Positions 1-8,579 of a stretch of DNA of 61,164 nt are shown one piece after another. The notes under the pieces were generated by a model, which saw only the letters and a list, made by a program, of their open reading frames with translations, made no database searches and was not told where the DNA came from. Source of the stretch: JAGNRR01 sp964389575. GTDB taxonomy: Bacteria > Bacteroidota > Bacteroidia > Chitinophagales > Chitinophagaceae. The stretch covers positions 1-61,164 of the forward strand of contig CAYMFF010000008.1 in assembly GCA_964389575.1 (NCBI GenBank), read 5' to 3'. Each line of letters starts with the position of its first letter. The first letter of the stretch is position 1. A program made the position numbers and the translations under genes.

Positions 1-185
1 AAAGTGGTAGCTGGTATAGCTATGGCGAAAATAAATTAGGCCAAGGACGCGACTCCGTAAAACAATTATTGATTGACAATCCTGAGCTAAGCGATGAGAT
101 TGAAAATAAAGTACGCCAAAAAATAGCTGGTGCTGATGAGGTTATGGCTTTAGAAGAGGAAACGGAAGAAGTAGCGGCTGAGTAA
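1..185 (+). CDS. recA: RecA recombinase, C-terminal end (partial)
   Basis: The window opens inside this gene, in the frame starting at base 3, and only about 60 codons remain. The translation begins SGSWYSYGENKLGQGRDS, followed by a stretch ending IENKVRQKI, which is the conserved end of the RecA core (family knowledge). An acidic tail (ALEEETEEVAAE) follows, typical of RecA C-termini. RecA forms the filament on single-stranded DNA that drives strand exchange and triggers LexA cleavage. The catalytic part lies outside the window. A strong terminator follows 17 bases after the stop codon. Confidence 0.93.
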   Translation, partial: SGSWYSYGENKLGQGRDSVKQLLIDNPELSDEIENKVRQKIAGADEVMALEEETEEVAAE

Positions 186-201
186 GCTAATTTTATAACG
201 T

Positions 202-251
202 AAACCTTCCATGTCTATTGCCTTTAATTAGTTAGACATGGAAGGTTTTTT
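202..251 (+). terminator. Rho-independent terminator after recA
   Basis: A perfect 16-base stem (202-217 pairs with 233-248, core CCTTCCATGTCTA with TAGACATGGAAGG) encloses a loop of about 15 bases and runs straight into a T tract. It separates recA from the HEAT-repeat gene. Confidence 0.85.
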
Positions 252-263
252 AATTAAAAAAAA

Positions 264-1082
264 GTGAAAAAATATAAGGAGTTGTCAAGCGAAAAACTTT
301 TTTCCAACTTAATTAATAAGAATTTGGAAGAGGATGACTACTGGGAAAATATCAGAGAATTACGCACTCGACCTTCTAATAATGTATATGAAAAGTCCTA
401 TGAACTAGCTACCTCAAAAAATCTAAATCATAAATCAGTTGGAATACTTATTCTTGCTCAACTTGGTTTTAACCCAAGATTTAATGAATCGAAAACAATT
501 AGTCTTTTTTTTAATCTATTAGATTCCAATCAAGAAAATGAAATTTTAGAAAATATCCTTTACAGCATTGGTCATAATAATAGCAACTTGACCCAAGAAC
601 AAATTAATATTCTTTCCAAATTTTACAATCATGAGGTTATTAAAGTAAGAGAAGCTTTGGTTAGTTCCCTTCTTGCGGTGAATAACCCAAAAGCAATTGA
701 AGTTCTAATTCATTTGTCACAAGATAGTGAAGATCAAATCAGAGATTGGGCAACTTTTGGTATAGGTTCTCAACTTGATAATACCTCACCAGAAATACTT
801 GAAGCTCTTTGGAAGAGAACAAAAGACTCCAATGATGAAGTAAGAGCTGAAGCAATTGTAGGCTTAGTTAATAGAAAGGTTCCTGAAGTGAAGAAGATCA
901 TTCTAAATATATTAATGTCTGGCAACTTTGGAACACTTGAAATGGAAACAATTCAAGATTTAGAAGACAAAGATTATTTGCCTTTGCTAAAAATGAATTT
1001 CGAAAAATATAAAGAGGATAAAGGAATTTCTGAAGATTGGCTATCCGCTCTACAGAGTACAATTCAAGATTTAGAGGCTTAA
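264..1082 (+). CDS. HEAT-repeat protein
   Basis: A 272-residue soluble protein without signal peptide or membrane segment. From about residue 85 to 220 it shows alpha-helical repeats of HEAT/armadillo type, with recurring patterns such as VREALVSSLLAV, IRDWATFGIGSQL and VRAEAIVGLVNRK spaced about 30-35 residues apart. HEAT solenoids are binding scaffolds; no catalytic motif is visible and no partner can be named. The start is a GTG just after the recA terminator, and I see no -7 box in front of it. The gene has no functional link to recA or rsmI and lies in a small accessory patch next to a rsmI remnant, so it may be a recent arrival (inference). Confidence 0.75.
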   Translation: MKKYKELSSEKLFSNLINKNLEEDDYWENIRELRTRPSNNVYEKSYELATSKNLNHKSVGILILAQLGFNPRFNESKTISLFFNLLDSNQENEILENILYSIGHNNSNLTQEQINILSKFYNHEVIKVREALVSSLLAVNNPKAIEVLIHLSQDSEDQIRDWATFGIGSQLDNTSPEILEALWKRTKDSNDEVRAEAIVGLVNRKVPEVKKIILNILMSGNFGTLEMETIQDLEDKDYLPLLKMNFEKYKEDKGISEDWLSALQSTIQDLEA

Positions 1083-1083
1083 G

Positions 1084-1215
1084 CTACTTATTATCCACCA
1101 CCAAAACCATTTCCCCTTTTCCAGGCTTTGCTTCTAAATGAGCCAAAACTTCTACCACACTACCGCGGACATGCTCTTCAAATTTTTTACTAATTTCTCT
1201 TGATAAAGAAACTTT
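1084..1215 (-). pseudogene. Diverged remnant of the rsmI 3' end
   Basis: Read on the minus strand, these bases encode about 43 residues, including VSLSREISKKFEEHVRGS and KPGKGEMVLVVDNK, followed by a TAG stop. They match the C-terminus of the intact RsmI at 2286-2951. By hand count 37 of 42 residues and 109 of 129 bases agree, without gaps. Most base differences are synonymous. Similarity stops at about 1215-1220, and a stop codon lies just upstream in this frame, so nothing longer is encoded. It is a decayed or truncated relic in the same orientation as the intact gene, not a functional gene. Confidence 0.85.
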
Positions 1216-1307
1216 TAATCACCATCTACACAGATCTGCAAGAAAAAAAGTAGTAGTAACACTAACATTAATATTTTCAAACCCGTCAATTATTATATTG
1301 TTTACCT

Positions 1308-2264
1308 ATGAATAAACCCCTGTATCTAATCTCCTATTTTCTTATGACCGTTCTCTTTAGTTCGTGTGCTTCTATTTTTAATCAACCCAGTTGTACTACG
1401 AGCTTGATGACAAAAGAGCCAGCACGAGTGGTCATCGGAACCGACACTATGGAAATCGAAAACAACCTAATAGAAATCCCATTTCTTAGAAAAAAAGAAT
1501 CTGAAAAAATTACTATCCTCACTGATAGCGTCACCAAAAGGATTACATTACTCTCCAAAAACTCAGCGGCGTATTGGTCTAATATTTATTTTAATTGGGG
1601 AATTGGAATGCTTGTGGAACGAAAAAAAGATAAACGATATATGTATCCTCGGAATATATATGTAAATACAAATAATAAGGATGACAAATATTATGGTTAC
1701 AATCCATTTGATAAAAAAGGTACGATTCGATTACATCTTTCTATGCCTTGGTTAAATAATTTCAACTTCACGCCTAATAGAGAACGCTCTAAAATAAATA
1801 CAGGATTTATGGGTTTATCAGCGGGTTTGGACTATTTCCATTCACCCAATCAATTTGTACAGCTTACGGGCAGCGGAATCATAGATTTCATTATCCCTTT
1901 TCCTGCTTCAGTCACTAAGGGTGGTGAATGGGAAAATATGCGTTCATCCTATATCAGCATTTCAAATAATCATGCAATAGACCGATTTTCATTAGGATAT
2001 GGACTATCATTTTCGCGCAATACATGGATTTTTAATGATTATGACCGATTTGATCCTACACATGAAGATCGAAGCATAAAAAAATCTAGCAATGCCATCG
2101 GTTTTGTTTTCAATTCGTATTTCCAAACCAGTAAGCATTTTCATGTTGGCGCTATCTATCGACCTTCTTTTTTCCGAACCAATGTGCATGAAGTGCTACG
2201 ATATGAACATATTATTTCCTTGGATCTAGCCTGGAAATTTATTCTCAAACGTTCTTATCAATAA
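1308..2264 (+). CDS. Lipoprotein with beta-barrel-like C-terminus
   Basis: A 318-residue exported protein of unknown function. The N-terminus is a lipoprotein signal peptide with lipobox FSSC at about residue 20. Residues 30-90 look like a small beta domain (ARVVIGTDTMEIENN). The second half is rich in alternating aromatic/polar strands (for example LSAGLDYF, RFSLGYGLSFSRN, FHVGAIYRPSF, ISLDLAWKF), as in small outer-membrane barrels. It ends 21 bases before the convergent rsmI stop. It sits between the two copies of the rsmI 3' end, so it may have come in with the event that made the remnant. Confidence 0.7.
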   Translation: MNKPLYLISYFLMTVLFSSCASIFNQPSCTTSLMTKEPARVVIGTDTMEIENNLIEIPFLRKKESEKITILTDSVTKRITLLSKNSAAYWSNIYFNWGIGMLVERKKDKRYMYPRNIYVNTNNKDDKYYGYNPFDKKGTIRLHLSMPWLNNFNFTPNRERSKINTGFMGLSAGLDYFHSPNQFVQLTGSGIIDFIIPFPASVTKGGEWENMRSSYISISNNHAIDRFSLGYGLSFSRNTWIFNDYDRFDPTHEDRSIKKSSNAIGFVFNSYFQTSKHFHVGAIYRPSFFRTNVHEVLRYEHIISLDLAWKFILKRSYQ

Positions 2265-2285
2265 GAAATAAATTTTAAAAACGTA

Positions 2286-2951
2286 TTACTTATTATTTAC
2301 CACCAAAACCATCTCCCCTTTTCCAGGTTTAGTTTCTAGACGTGCTAAAACTTCAACAACCGTTCCACGGATATGCTCTTCAAATTTTTTGCTAATTTCT
2401 CTGGATAAAGAAACTTGAATTTCTTCGCCTAAATTTTCTTTCAACATTTCCAACGTTTTATTTATTCTGTGAGGGCTTTCGTATAAAACAATCGTTCGCT
2501 TTTCATCTTTTAATTTTTCAAAAAAAGTTTTACGACCTTTTTTTACCGGAGGAAACCCTAAAAATAAAAATTCATTTACCGGAAAACCACTACAAACTAA
2601 TGCCGGCACAAAAGCCGTTGCCCCTGGTAAACATTCTACTTCAATATCATTTGTAATGCATTCTCTCACTAATAAAAATCCTGGATCAGAAATGGCAGGC
2701 GTACCTGCATCGCTAATCAGCGCAATTTGTTTTCCCCCTTTCAATTCGTTAAGTAAACTTTCAACTGCAGCATGCTCATTGTGCATATGGTAGCTCCAAC
2801 ACTTGGTGCTGATTTCAAAATGCTTCAATAATTTACCCGAAGTGCGCGTATCCTCCGCTAAAATAATGTCCACTTCTTTCAGAACATGAATAGCTCTAAA
2901 CGTCATATCGTCGAGATTACCTATTGGCGTCGGTACAATGAACAGTTTCAT
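2286..2951 (-). CDS. rsmI: 16S rRNA (cytidine1402-2'-O)-methyltransferase RsmI
   Basis: RsmI uses S-adenosylmethionine to methylate the ribose 2'-O of C1402 in the 16S rRNA decoding centre. The 222-residue protein carries the tetrapyrrole-methylase fold signatures: FIVPTPIGNLDDMT at the N-terminus, ILAEDTRTSGKLLKHF, ALISDAGTPAISDPG at about residue 80, and LPGATAFVPALVCSGFP. I place the start at the ATG at 2951, because homologues begin at MKLFIVPTPIGNL; an upstream in-frame ATG at 2972 would add seven residues. Length is normal for Bacteroidota. It is divergent from rel/spoT. A second, diverged copy of its 3' end lies at 1084-1215. Confidence 0.95.
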   Translation of the reverse strand: MKLFIVPTPIGNLDDMTFRAIHVLKEVDIILAEDTRTSGKLLKHFEISTKCWSYHMHNEHAAVESLLNELKGGKQIALISDAGTPAISDPGFLLVRECITNDIEVECLPGATAFVPALVCSGFPVNEFLFLGFPPVKKGRKTFFEKLKDEKRTIVLYESPHRINKTLEMLKENLGEEIQVSLSREISKKFEEHIRGTVVEVLARLETKPGKGEMVLVVNNK

Positions 2952-3038
2952 GATAAGTACAAAGTAAAACAATCAATACTTCTTTCAGCCTTTTCGATAC
3001 CTTGAAATAAATATTGTTTTAACTTAGTAGCTGATAGC

Positions 3039-5291
3039 ATGGCAAAACTTTTATCATCATATACCGAAAGCGAAGAGGAAGACAAAAAAGTCATTCTTCG
3101 TGCCTATCGCTCATTATTGAGATCGACCGGAGACCATGTTACTAAGAGTGATAAAAAACGTATTCGACAAGCTTTTGAAGTATCAGCTGAGGCGCACAAA
3201 CATATGCGACGGAAAAGTGGTGAACCTTACATATTACACCCAATTGCTGTGGCAAAAATTGCCGCCACTGAAATGTATTTAGGAGCAACTTCTATTATCT
3301 GTGCATTGCTTCATGATACGGTGGAAGATACTGAAATGACCTTGGATGATATTCAATTTGATTTTGGAAACACCGCTCGTGAAATAATAGATGGCCTCAC
3401 TAAAATATCAACGGTTGCATCCGGTCAAGACACATCTTTACAAGCAGAGAATTTTAGAAAAATTCTACTCACACTAGCAGATGACCCACGCGTTATTTTA
3501 ATTAAAATTGCAGACCGATTGCACAACATGCGCACGCTTCAAAGCATGCGCAAAGACAAACAATTAAAAATTGCATCGGAAACATCTTTTATCTACGCAC
3601 CAATTGCGCATCGCCTCGGGCTTTATGATATCAAGTCTGAACTAGAAGATTTAAGCTTACGCTATTCGCAACCCGAAATTTATTTTGACCTAAAAGACAA
3701 ACTAGCCAACACAAAAAAAGAACGCAACAAATACATTCGTGAATTTATAAAACCCATTAAAGAAGAATTAAACCTCAGCGGATTTGACTTTGAAATTGCA
3801 GGTCGTTCGAAGTCCATTCATTCCATATGGAACAAAATGGTGAACAAAAATGTAAGCTTTGAAGAAGTTTTTGATTTGTTTGCGATTCGCATAATTATCG
3901 ACTCTAATGAGGCTAATGAAAAAAGCGATTGTTGGAAAGTCTTTTCAATTATCACTGCACTCTATCATCAAAACTCCGAGCGAATGCGAGATTGGCTCAG
4001 TGCACCTAAAAGCAATGGCTACGAAGCATTGCACACTACCGTAATGAGTCCAAAAGGAAAGTGGGTAGAGGTACAAATACGTTCGAAACGAATGAACGAA
4101 ATTGCCGAGAAAGGGTTAGCCGCCCACTGGCGATATAAAGAAGGAACGGATAAAGGTGACAGCAAAATTGATCTGTGGTTAAAAAACATTCGTGAAACAC
4201 TAAAAGATCCTGACAAAAATGCGCTGGAGTTAATCTCCGATATCAAAACAGACCTTTTCAAGGATGAGATTTTTTGCTACTCGCCTAAAGGAAAGGTTAT
4301 TACTATGCCAAAAGGGGCAACTGCATTAGACTTCGCTTTTGAGATTCATTCTGAACTAGGAAAAACGTGTATTGGTGCTAAAGTGAATTATAAATTGGTA
4401 CCCATAAGTCAAGAAATAAAAAACGGTGATCAAATTGAAATCATTACTTCAAGTAAACAAAAACCAAGTAGTGATTGGCTATCATTTGTGAAAACCGGTA
4501 AGGCTAAATCGCGGATTAAATATTACTTAAACGAGGAAAAAAGAAAAGTAGCAGAAGATGGCAAGGTAGCGCTTCAACGAAAGTTAAAAACACAGAGCAT
4601 TGAACTAACTGATCATAACGCCATGGTCATCATGAATTATTTAAATTATGATTCGCATACCGACATGTACTTTGCTATGGCGCAACAAAGTTTTGATTTT
4701 AAAATATTAAAATCTTTTGAAAATAAAACAGGTCATTTAGTTGCTCCTAAAAAAAGCACCGACCCAAAACGAACTCAGAAAAAAACAAAAGACGAAACGC
4801 AATTAAAGAAAAAAATATCCTCCAAAGAATTTGAGCTGGTCTTGTTTGGCAGCGAGTCCTCAGATAGAATACATTACACATTGGCTAATTGTTGCAAACC
4901 AATACAAGGTGACGATGTTTTTGGTTTTGTAACTACGGGTGAAGGAATGAAAATCCATACCAACAACTGTCCTAATGCGGCCTCTCTTTTGGCACAGTAC
5001 AGCCACCGTGTGGTAAAGGCTAAATGGGCTAATAATAAAGACATTTCTTTTCTTACCACACTTCGCGTAACAGGAATAGACGACGTGGGTATTATTAATA
5101 ATATTACCAATATCATAAGCGGTGAGCTAAAAATCAATATGAGAAGCATGAGTATTGAAAGTACAGAAGGACTTTTTGAGGGAAAGATTAAAGTTTTCGT
5201 GAAAGAGAAAAAAGAATTGAAAAAACTGATTGATAAACTAGAGCGCGTCTCAGGCATTCACAAGGTTAAACGCATAGAAGAAGCGCAGTAA
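3039..5291 (+). CDS. Bifunctional (p)ppGpp synthetase/hydrolase (RelA/SpoT)
   Basis: Makes and degrades the stringent-response alarmone (p)ppGpp. The 750 residues show the full Rel architecture. The HD hydrolase domain has His53 and the HDTVEDT motif at 92-98. The synthetase domain has GRSKSIHSIWNKM near 254, the loop RMRDWLSAPKSNGYEALHT and FAIRIII. The TGS domain lies at about 408-470 (FCYSPKGKVITMPKGATALDFAFEIH), then a His/Cys-containing segment (LANCCKPIQGDDV), and a C-terminal ACT domain at about 672-748. Both active sites look intact. The RxKD loop of bifunctional enzymes reads RMRD here, a conservative Lys-to-Arg change. Monocistronic. Confidence 0.95.
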   Translation: MAKLLSSYTESEEEDKKVILRAYRSLLRSTGDHVTKSDKKRIRQAFEVSAEAHKHMRRKSGEPYILHPIAVAKIAATEMYLGATSIICALLHDTVEDTEMTLDDIQFDFGNTAREIIDGLTKISTVASGQDTSLQAENFRKILLTLADDPRVILIKIADRLHNMRTLQSMRKDKQLKIASETSFIYAPIAHRLGLYDIKSELEDLSLRYSQPEIYFDLKDKLANTKKERNKYIREFIKPIKEELNLSGFDFEIAGRSKSIHSIWNKMVNKNVSFEEVFDLFAIRIIIDSNEANEKSDCWKVFSIITALYHQNSERMRDWLSAPKSNGYEALHTTVMSPKGKWVEVQIRSKRMNEIAEKGLAAHWRYKEGTDKGDSKIDLWLKNIRETLKDPDKNALELISDIKTDLFKDEIFCYSPKGKVITMPKGATALDFAFEIHSELGKTCIGAKVNYKLVPISQEIKNGDQIEIITSSKQKPSSDWLSFVKTGKAKSRIKYYLNEEKRKVAEDGKVALQRKLKTQSIELTDHNAMVIMNYLNYDSHTDMYFAMAQQSFDFKILKSFENKTGHLVAPKKSTDPKRTQKKTKDETQLKKKISSKEFELVLFGSESSDRIHYTLANCCKPIQGDDVFGFVTTGEGMKIHTNNCPNAASLLAQYSHRVVKAKWANNKDISFLTTLRVTGIDDVGIINNITNIISGELKINMRSMSIESTEGLFEGKIKVFVKEKKELKKLIDKLERVSGIHKVKRIEEAQ

Positions 5292-5342
5292 TAAAATTTA
5301 CTTGGATTGTTTTTTTGTTTAGTAAAATGGACAAAAAATCAG

Positions 5343-6449
5343 TTACAATATTTCATATTTACCCATTAATGGATAATGATCAGAATACGGAACTTTAAAT
5401 TTCTCAAACGCTTTCAATCGAACCTTATCGCTAAAAAACATATAATCTATTCGCAAGAAAGATACCTTACCGTTATAAGTTGGTCCAACGCCATTGCCTC
5501 GTTCTAGAAACGCATCTTTTAGTTTTCCTCTGATATTAAAATAGCTGTACGAACTAGGTAGATCATTTAAATCACCACAAACAATAGTAGGATACAACAT
5601 ATTTTCTTCGATAACAAAAGCCGACAGATTCGCCTCTTTCCCGCGCTGTTTATAGGCGCGTAACAGTTTATCAAAAACTGATTTTGAATTCTTCAAAGCC
5701 TTTTTTGCCGTGCCTAAAACATCGTCATTTTTATCCCAGGCAATATCACGACCAGACAGTTTATTAGAATGTAAATGGATATTATAGATGCGCACCTTCT
5801 GACTATCTTTTTCAATAATTGTTTCTTGAATTAAATTCTTGTCCTCTTCATTGATAACCACATTCGTATTTTGAACAATGGGAAAACGTGAAAACACAAC
5901 ACTTCCCCATTGTCTATTTTGGTGACGCTTCAACGCACAAGTTTCGGCATAATCATAGCCGCCAATTTTTTTTATGGCATTGATATTATCAAGTCCCGTA
6001 CCATCCTTTGTGTAAAATTCTTGTAGGCACAGAACGTCTGGAGACTTTTTCTGAATAAAAGACAATAATTTTTTCCGGTTATTTTTATCGCCCGTCCAGT
6101 CATATAAATCCAACAATCGAACATTGTAACTCATGACAGTAAACTCATGATTATTTTTAACCAGTGTATTCTTTTTTAAAAAATTAAATCCGAAACAAAC
6201 CGATAAAACATTCCAAGAGATGAAAAAACCTAATGCCGCAATCCCAGCCCAAAAATACTTTTTTCGTATAATCCAAAACAATAACAGGGCAAGATTAAGA
6301 ACTGCTAACGTTGGAGTCATCAAACCCAGAACGCCCATAATTTGGTACTCATCAGGGCTAATAGACGGAATATATCGTATAATCACAAACAAAACCAGCA
6401 AAACAAGTTGTGGCAGATATCCTATTTTTTTTAAGAGCTTAAGCATCAA
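5343..6449 (-). CDS. Membrane-anchored endonuclease/exonuclease/phosphatase family protein
   Basis: A 368-residue protein with three hydrophobic segments in the first 95 residues, followed by an EEP (DNase I-like) domain. Catalytic motifs are present in the usual order: VMSYNVRLLD, DVLCLQEFY (Glu metal ligand), IYNIHLHSN, VCGDLNDLPSS, LRIDYMFFS and the terminal YSDHYPL. EEP enzymes cleave phosphodiester bonds in nucleic acids, phospholipids or phosphoinositides; the substrate cannot be told. Its ATG overlaps the stop of the pseudo-rhomboid by 4 bases (ATGA), so it is the third gene of an operon with the two rhomboid genes. This arrangement recurs in Bacteroidota (established knowledge, recalled). 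Confidence 0.88.
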   Translation of the reverse strand: MMLKLLKKIGYLPQLVLLVLFVIIRYIPSISPDEYQIMGVLGLMTPTLAVLNLALLLFWIIRKKYFWAGIAALGFFISWNVLSVCFGFNFLKKNTLVKNNHEFTVMSYNVRLLDLYDWTGDKNNRKKLLSFIQKKSPDVLCLQEFYTKDGTGLDNINAIKKIGGYDYAETCALKRHQNRQWGSVVFSRFPIVQNTNVVINEEDKNLIQETIIEKDSQKVRIYNIHLHSNKLSGRDIAWDKNDDVLGTAKKALKNSKSVFDKLLRAYKQRGKEANLSAFVIEENMLYPTIVCGDLNDLPSSYSYFNIRGKLKDAFLERGNGVGPTYNGKVSFLRIDYMFFSDKVRLKAFEKFKVPYSDHYPLMGKYEIL

Positions 6450-7294
6450 ATTTTATTATGAAACCGCAGTAATTCGTTCTCTTCTTCAGTCAAACTTTCA
6501 AAACCATGGGCATTTAACTTTTGCAACACTTGCTGCAATCGCTGATTTAAACTATCCGAAGCCCGTTTGGAGTTGATTGATTTCTCTTTAATAAAATTAT
6601 CATTGGAAGACACGAACGAACGCAAATTGGCCAACGAAATTTGTATTTTTTGAAAAGGTTGATGCAACAAATTTTGAGACAAAAAACCGAAAAAAGCACC
6701 ACTAACAAAAAAGACAAGGGTATTGATATTTTGCCAATGGATAAAAACAGTCATGACTAGAAAGAGTATCCCGAAAAAATAAATCGGCACTCCTTTATTG
6801 AATATTGAATAAAAAACGGTCCTAGGTTTGTAGGCCATTGCCGCAGCAGCTACTGAAGCGACACCCGCCAAGGTGGACATATACAAACCAGAATCCAACG
6901 GAGTAAAACTATTTACCAAGAGCAAAACGCAACCTGCAAAAATAAAACCCAGCCAAAAAATGGGTAACACCCAATTCGTTCCTTTTAAATCTTCAATAAC
7001 ACTTCCAAAAACCCAAAGCCAAATCATATTGGTGAACAAACTCCAAAAGTTAGCATCCAACAAACCAAAACTTACAATAGACCAAGGTTGTTTGCTAAAC
7101 TCCGAAATTTCTAGAGGTAACAATAAAGGATTTTTGAAATAAGTATAAAAGAATCCAGTTCCCGCCTCGGTCATAAGAAAAGTAATTTCTATAAACCATA
7201 GCAACACAAACAAACCACCGCATATCAGTACCAATCTGATAATATCACTTCGATATGCATTTTTAAAAACTGACCTTGCTTGAAATCCACTCAT
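6446..7294 (-). CDS. Rhomboid-fold membrane protein lacking catalytic residues
   Basis: A 282-residue protein with about six membrane helices and a soluble C-terminal tail (about 225-282) ending in FESLTEEENELLRF. Its core aligns by eye with the rhomboid encoded just upstream: SLFTNMIWLWVFG matches HILFNMFNLWMFG. However, the first His is replaced by Ser, the GASG serine motif is TLAG, and the C-terminal AHLGG histidine is absent (FFVSGAFFG). It is therefore predicted to be proteolytically inactive, an iRhom-like pseudoprotease, perhaps binding membrane clients or the active neighbour (inference). It follows that gene by 3 bases and overlaps the EEP gene by 4. Confidence 0.8.
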   Translation of the reverse strand: MSGFQARSVFKNAYRSDIIRLVLICGGLFVLLWFIEITFLMTEAGTGFFYTYFKNPLLLPLEISEFSKQPWSIVSFGLLDANFWSLFTNMIWLWVFGSVIEDLKGTNWVLPIFWLGFIFAGCVLLLVNSFTPLDSGLYMSTLAGVASVAAAAMAYKPRTVFYSIFNKGVPIYFFGILFLVMTVFIHWQNINTLVFFVSGAFFGFLSQNLLHQPFQKIQISLANLRSFVSSNDNFIKEKSINSKRASDSLNQRLQQVLQKLNAHGFESLTEEENELLRFHNKI

Positions 7295-7297
7295 ATG

Positions 7298-7963
7298 CTA
7301 ACCACTATTATACCCTATTCTCCAAATTTTAAAAATTATAAAGCCCGCCAGCATTCCACCTAAATGAGCAAAATGTGCTGTATTATCTCCAACAAATTTT
7401 CCGAAACCGGCAAAGACACCAATTAATGCTAAACCAATAACCACAAATTTCGCTTTCACCGGAATCGCGAAGTATAAATAAAGCAAGGCATTGGGGAATA
7501 AAAAGCCAAACGCAAAAAGAAGACCATAAACCGCTCCCGAAGCACCCACGGTAGGATACGCAGGAAAACTTCCACCTAAGTAATGATACTCGATAAACTG
7601 AACAATTTGATGAACGACAGCTGCTCCCAAACCACAAATAAAGTAATATTGAAGAAACCGCTTAGCACCAAAACGCCGCTCCAGCAATGCACCGAACATC
7701 CAGAGATTAAACATATTAAAAAGAATATGAGAAAACTCAATGCTTCCGTCTGGATAGATAAACGCATGCATGAACATATGAGTAATTATCTGCCAAGGCT
7801 TAAAAGCTTCAAATTCAACATAGAACAGACCAAGATATTCTCTTAAATTAATCCCCTGAGTTTTGAATAATACGATAGAAGCCAAATAAAAGAGTCCATT
7901 GATTATTAATAGATTCTTTACAACGGGTGGCAACATTTGCTGAGCACTTGGACGTATTTCCAT
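7298..7963 (-). CDS. Rhomboid family intramembrane serine protease
   Basis: Cleaves transmembrane segments within the lipid bilayer by a Ser-His dyad. The 221-residue protein has six membrane helices. His79 and Asn83 lie in FSHILFNMFNLWMFG, the catalytic Ser142 in VGASGAVYG and the His at about 200 in HFAHLGG, so the active site is complete. I use the ATG at 7963 rather than the longer frame start at 7999, because a perfect -7 promoter box (TATCTTTG, 7969-7976) lies between them and would remove the longer start. First gene of a three-gene operon with an inactive rhomboid and an EEP protein. Confidence 0.9.
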   Translation of the reverse strand: MEIRPSAQQMLPPVVKNLLIINGLFYLASIVLFKTQGINLREYLGLFYVEFEAFKPWQIITHMFMHAFIYPDGSIEFSHILFNMFNLWMFGALLERRFGAKRFLQYYFICGLGAAVVHQIVQFIEYHYLGGSFPAYPTVGASGAVYGLLFAFGFLFPNALLYLYFAIPVKAKFVVIGLALIGVFAGFGKFVGDNTAHFAHLGGMLAGFIIFKIWRIGYNSG

Positions 7964-7968
7964 CACAG

Positions 7969-7976
7969 CAAAGATA
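7969..7976 (-). promoter_or_regulatory. -7 promoter box of the rhomboid operon
   Basis: TATCTTTG on the minus strand fits the Bacteroidota TAnnTTTG element. Five bases separate it from the ATG at 7963, so the transcript should have almost no leader. Confidence 0.5.
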
Positions 7977-8071
7977 ATCTCAAATCCGACCTTGGTCATG
8001 CTAATGTCTTAGAATAGTCATAAAATTTATACCCATTTTGATTGTTATCAAATGTCATTATCTTTACAAGT

Positions 8072-8503
8072 ATGAAATATTTGGCTTTTCTAGTTCTGAC
8101 TATAATTACAGCAATGGGCTTAAGTTCTTGCACTAAGAATAAAGTGAGTAAGGTACCATTGCCCGAGGGTTATTATGAAGATGTTTGGGATGAGCCATTG
8201 TCTGCGGCCAAAGATCATGATCGTAAAGTTTTTGTTCAGTTCTATGCAGATTGGTGTTCGCTTTGTGCTGATTTCAAGGAAGAAGTACTGAATGACGATG
8301 AAGTAGAAACTTATATGCAAGAAAACTTTGTGGGCGTTCTCTTAGATAGTGAAAATGGAATTGGTAAAGATATTTTTGAAGAAAATAATCTTTCCGGACA
8401 TCCGCTGTCCGCTATGTTTGATAAAGATGGCAATATCATTGCGCATCATAGAGGGAAGATGACCAAAGAAAAATTTCTTGAATGGATTAAGCCCTTTGAA
8501 TAG
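8072..8503 (+). CDS. Thioredoxin-like lipoprotein
   Basis: A 143-residue envelope protein. The signal peptide ends in lipobox LSSC. The mature part is a thioredoxin fold with active site YADWCSLC, resembling the C-terminal domain of DsbD (DUF255/thioredoxin_7-like), and with the usual Pro before the last strands (SGHPLSAMF). It probably handles disulfide or thiol redox of periplasmic proteins. The start at 8072 is preferred over an ATG at 8042: it gives a proper signal peptide, and a near-perfect -7 box (TATCTTTA, 8059-8066) sits 5 bases upstream. Divergent from the rhomboid operon. Confidence 0.87.
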   Translation: MKYLAFLVLTIITAMGLSSCTKNKVSKVPLPEGYYEDVWDEPLSAAKDHDRKVFVQFYADWCSLCADFKEEVLNDDEVETYMQENFVGVLLDSENGIGKDIFEENNLSGHPLSAMFDKDGNIIAHHRGKMTKEKFLEWIKPFE

Positions 8504-8563
8504 CTATTTTCTTCTTGCGAAAGCTATAACATAATTTTTTAGACTCAGAAGATTCCAAACCCC

Positions 8564-8571
8564 TATATTTG
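8564..8571 (+). promoter_or_regulatory. -7 promoter box of the bamD operon
   Basis: TATATTTG, an exact TAnnTTTG match, lies 8 bases before the bamD ATG. The mRNA leader would be only a few bases long or absent. Confidence 0.5.
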
Positions 8572-8579
8572 CGCCGATT

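Noticed and set aside
4874..5257. 127-residue minus-strand frame inside rel/spoT
   Set aside because: Fully inside the ACT-domain coding region of an intact gene; the translation is hydrophobic noise.
5292..5342. Possible terminator between rel/spoT and the EEP gene
   Set aside because: The TTTACT/AGTAAA pairing is 6 bases, AT-rich, and has a long T-rich loop; not supportable.
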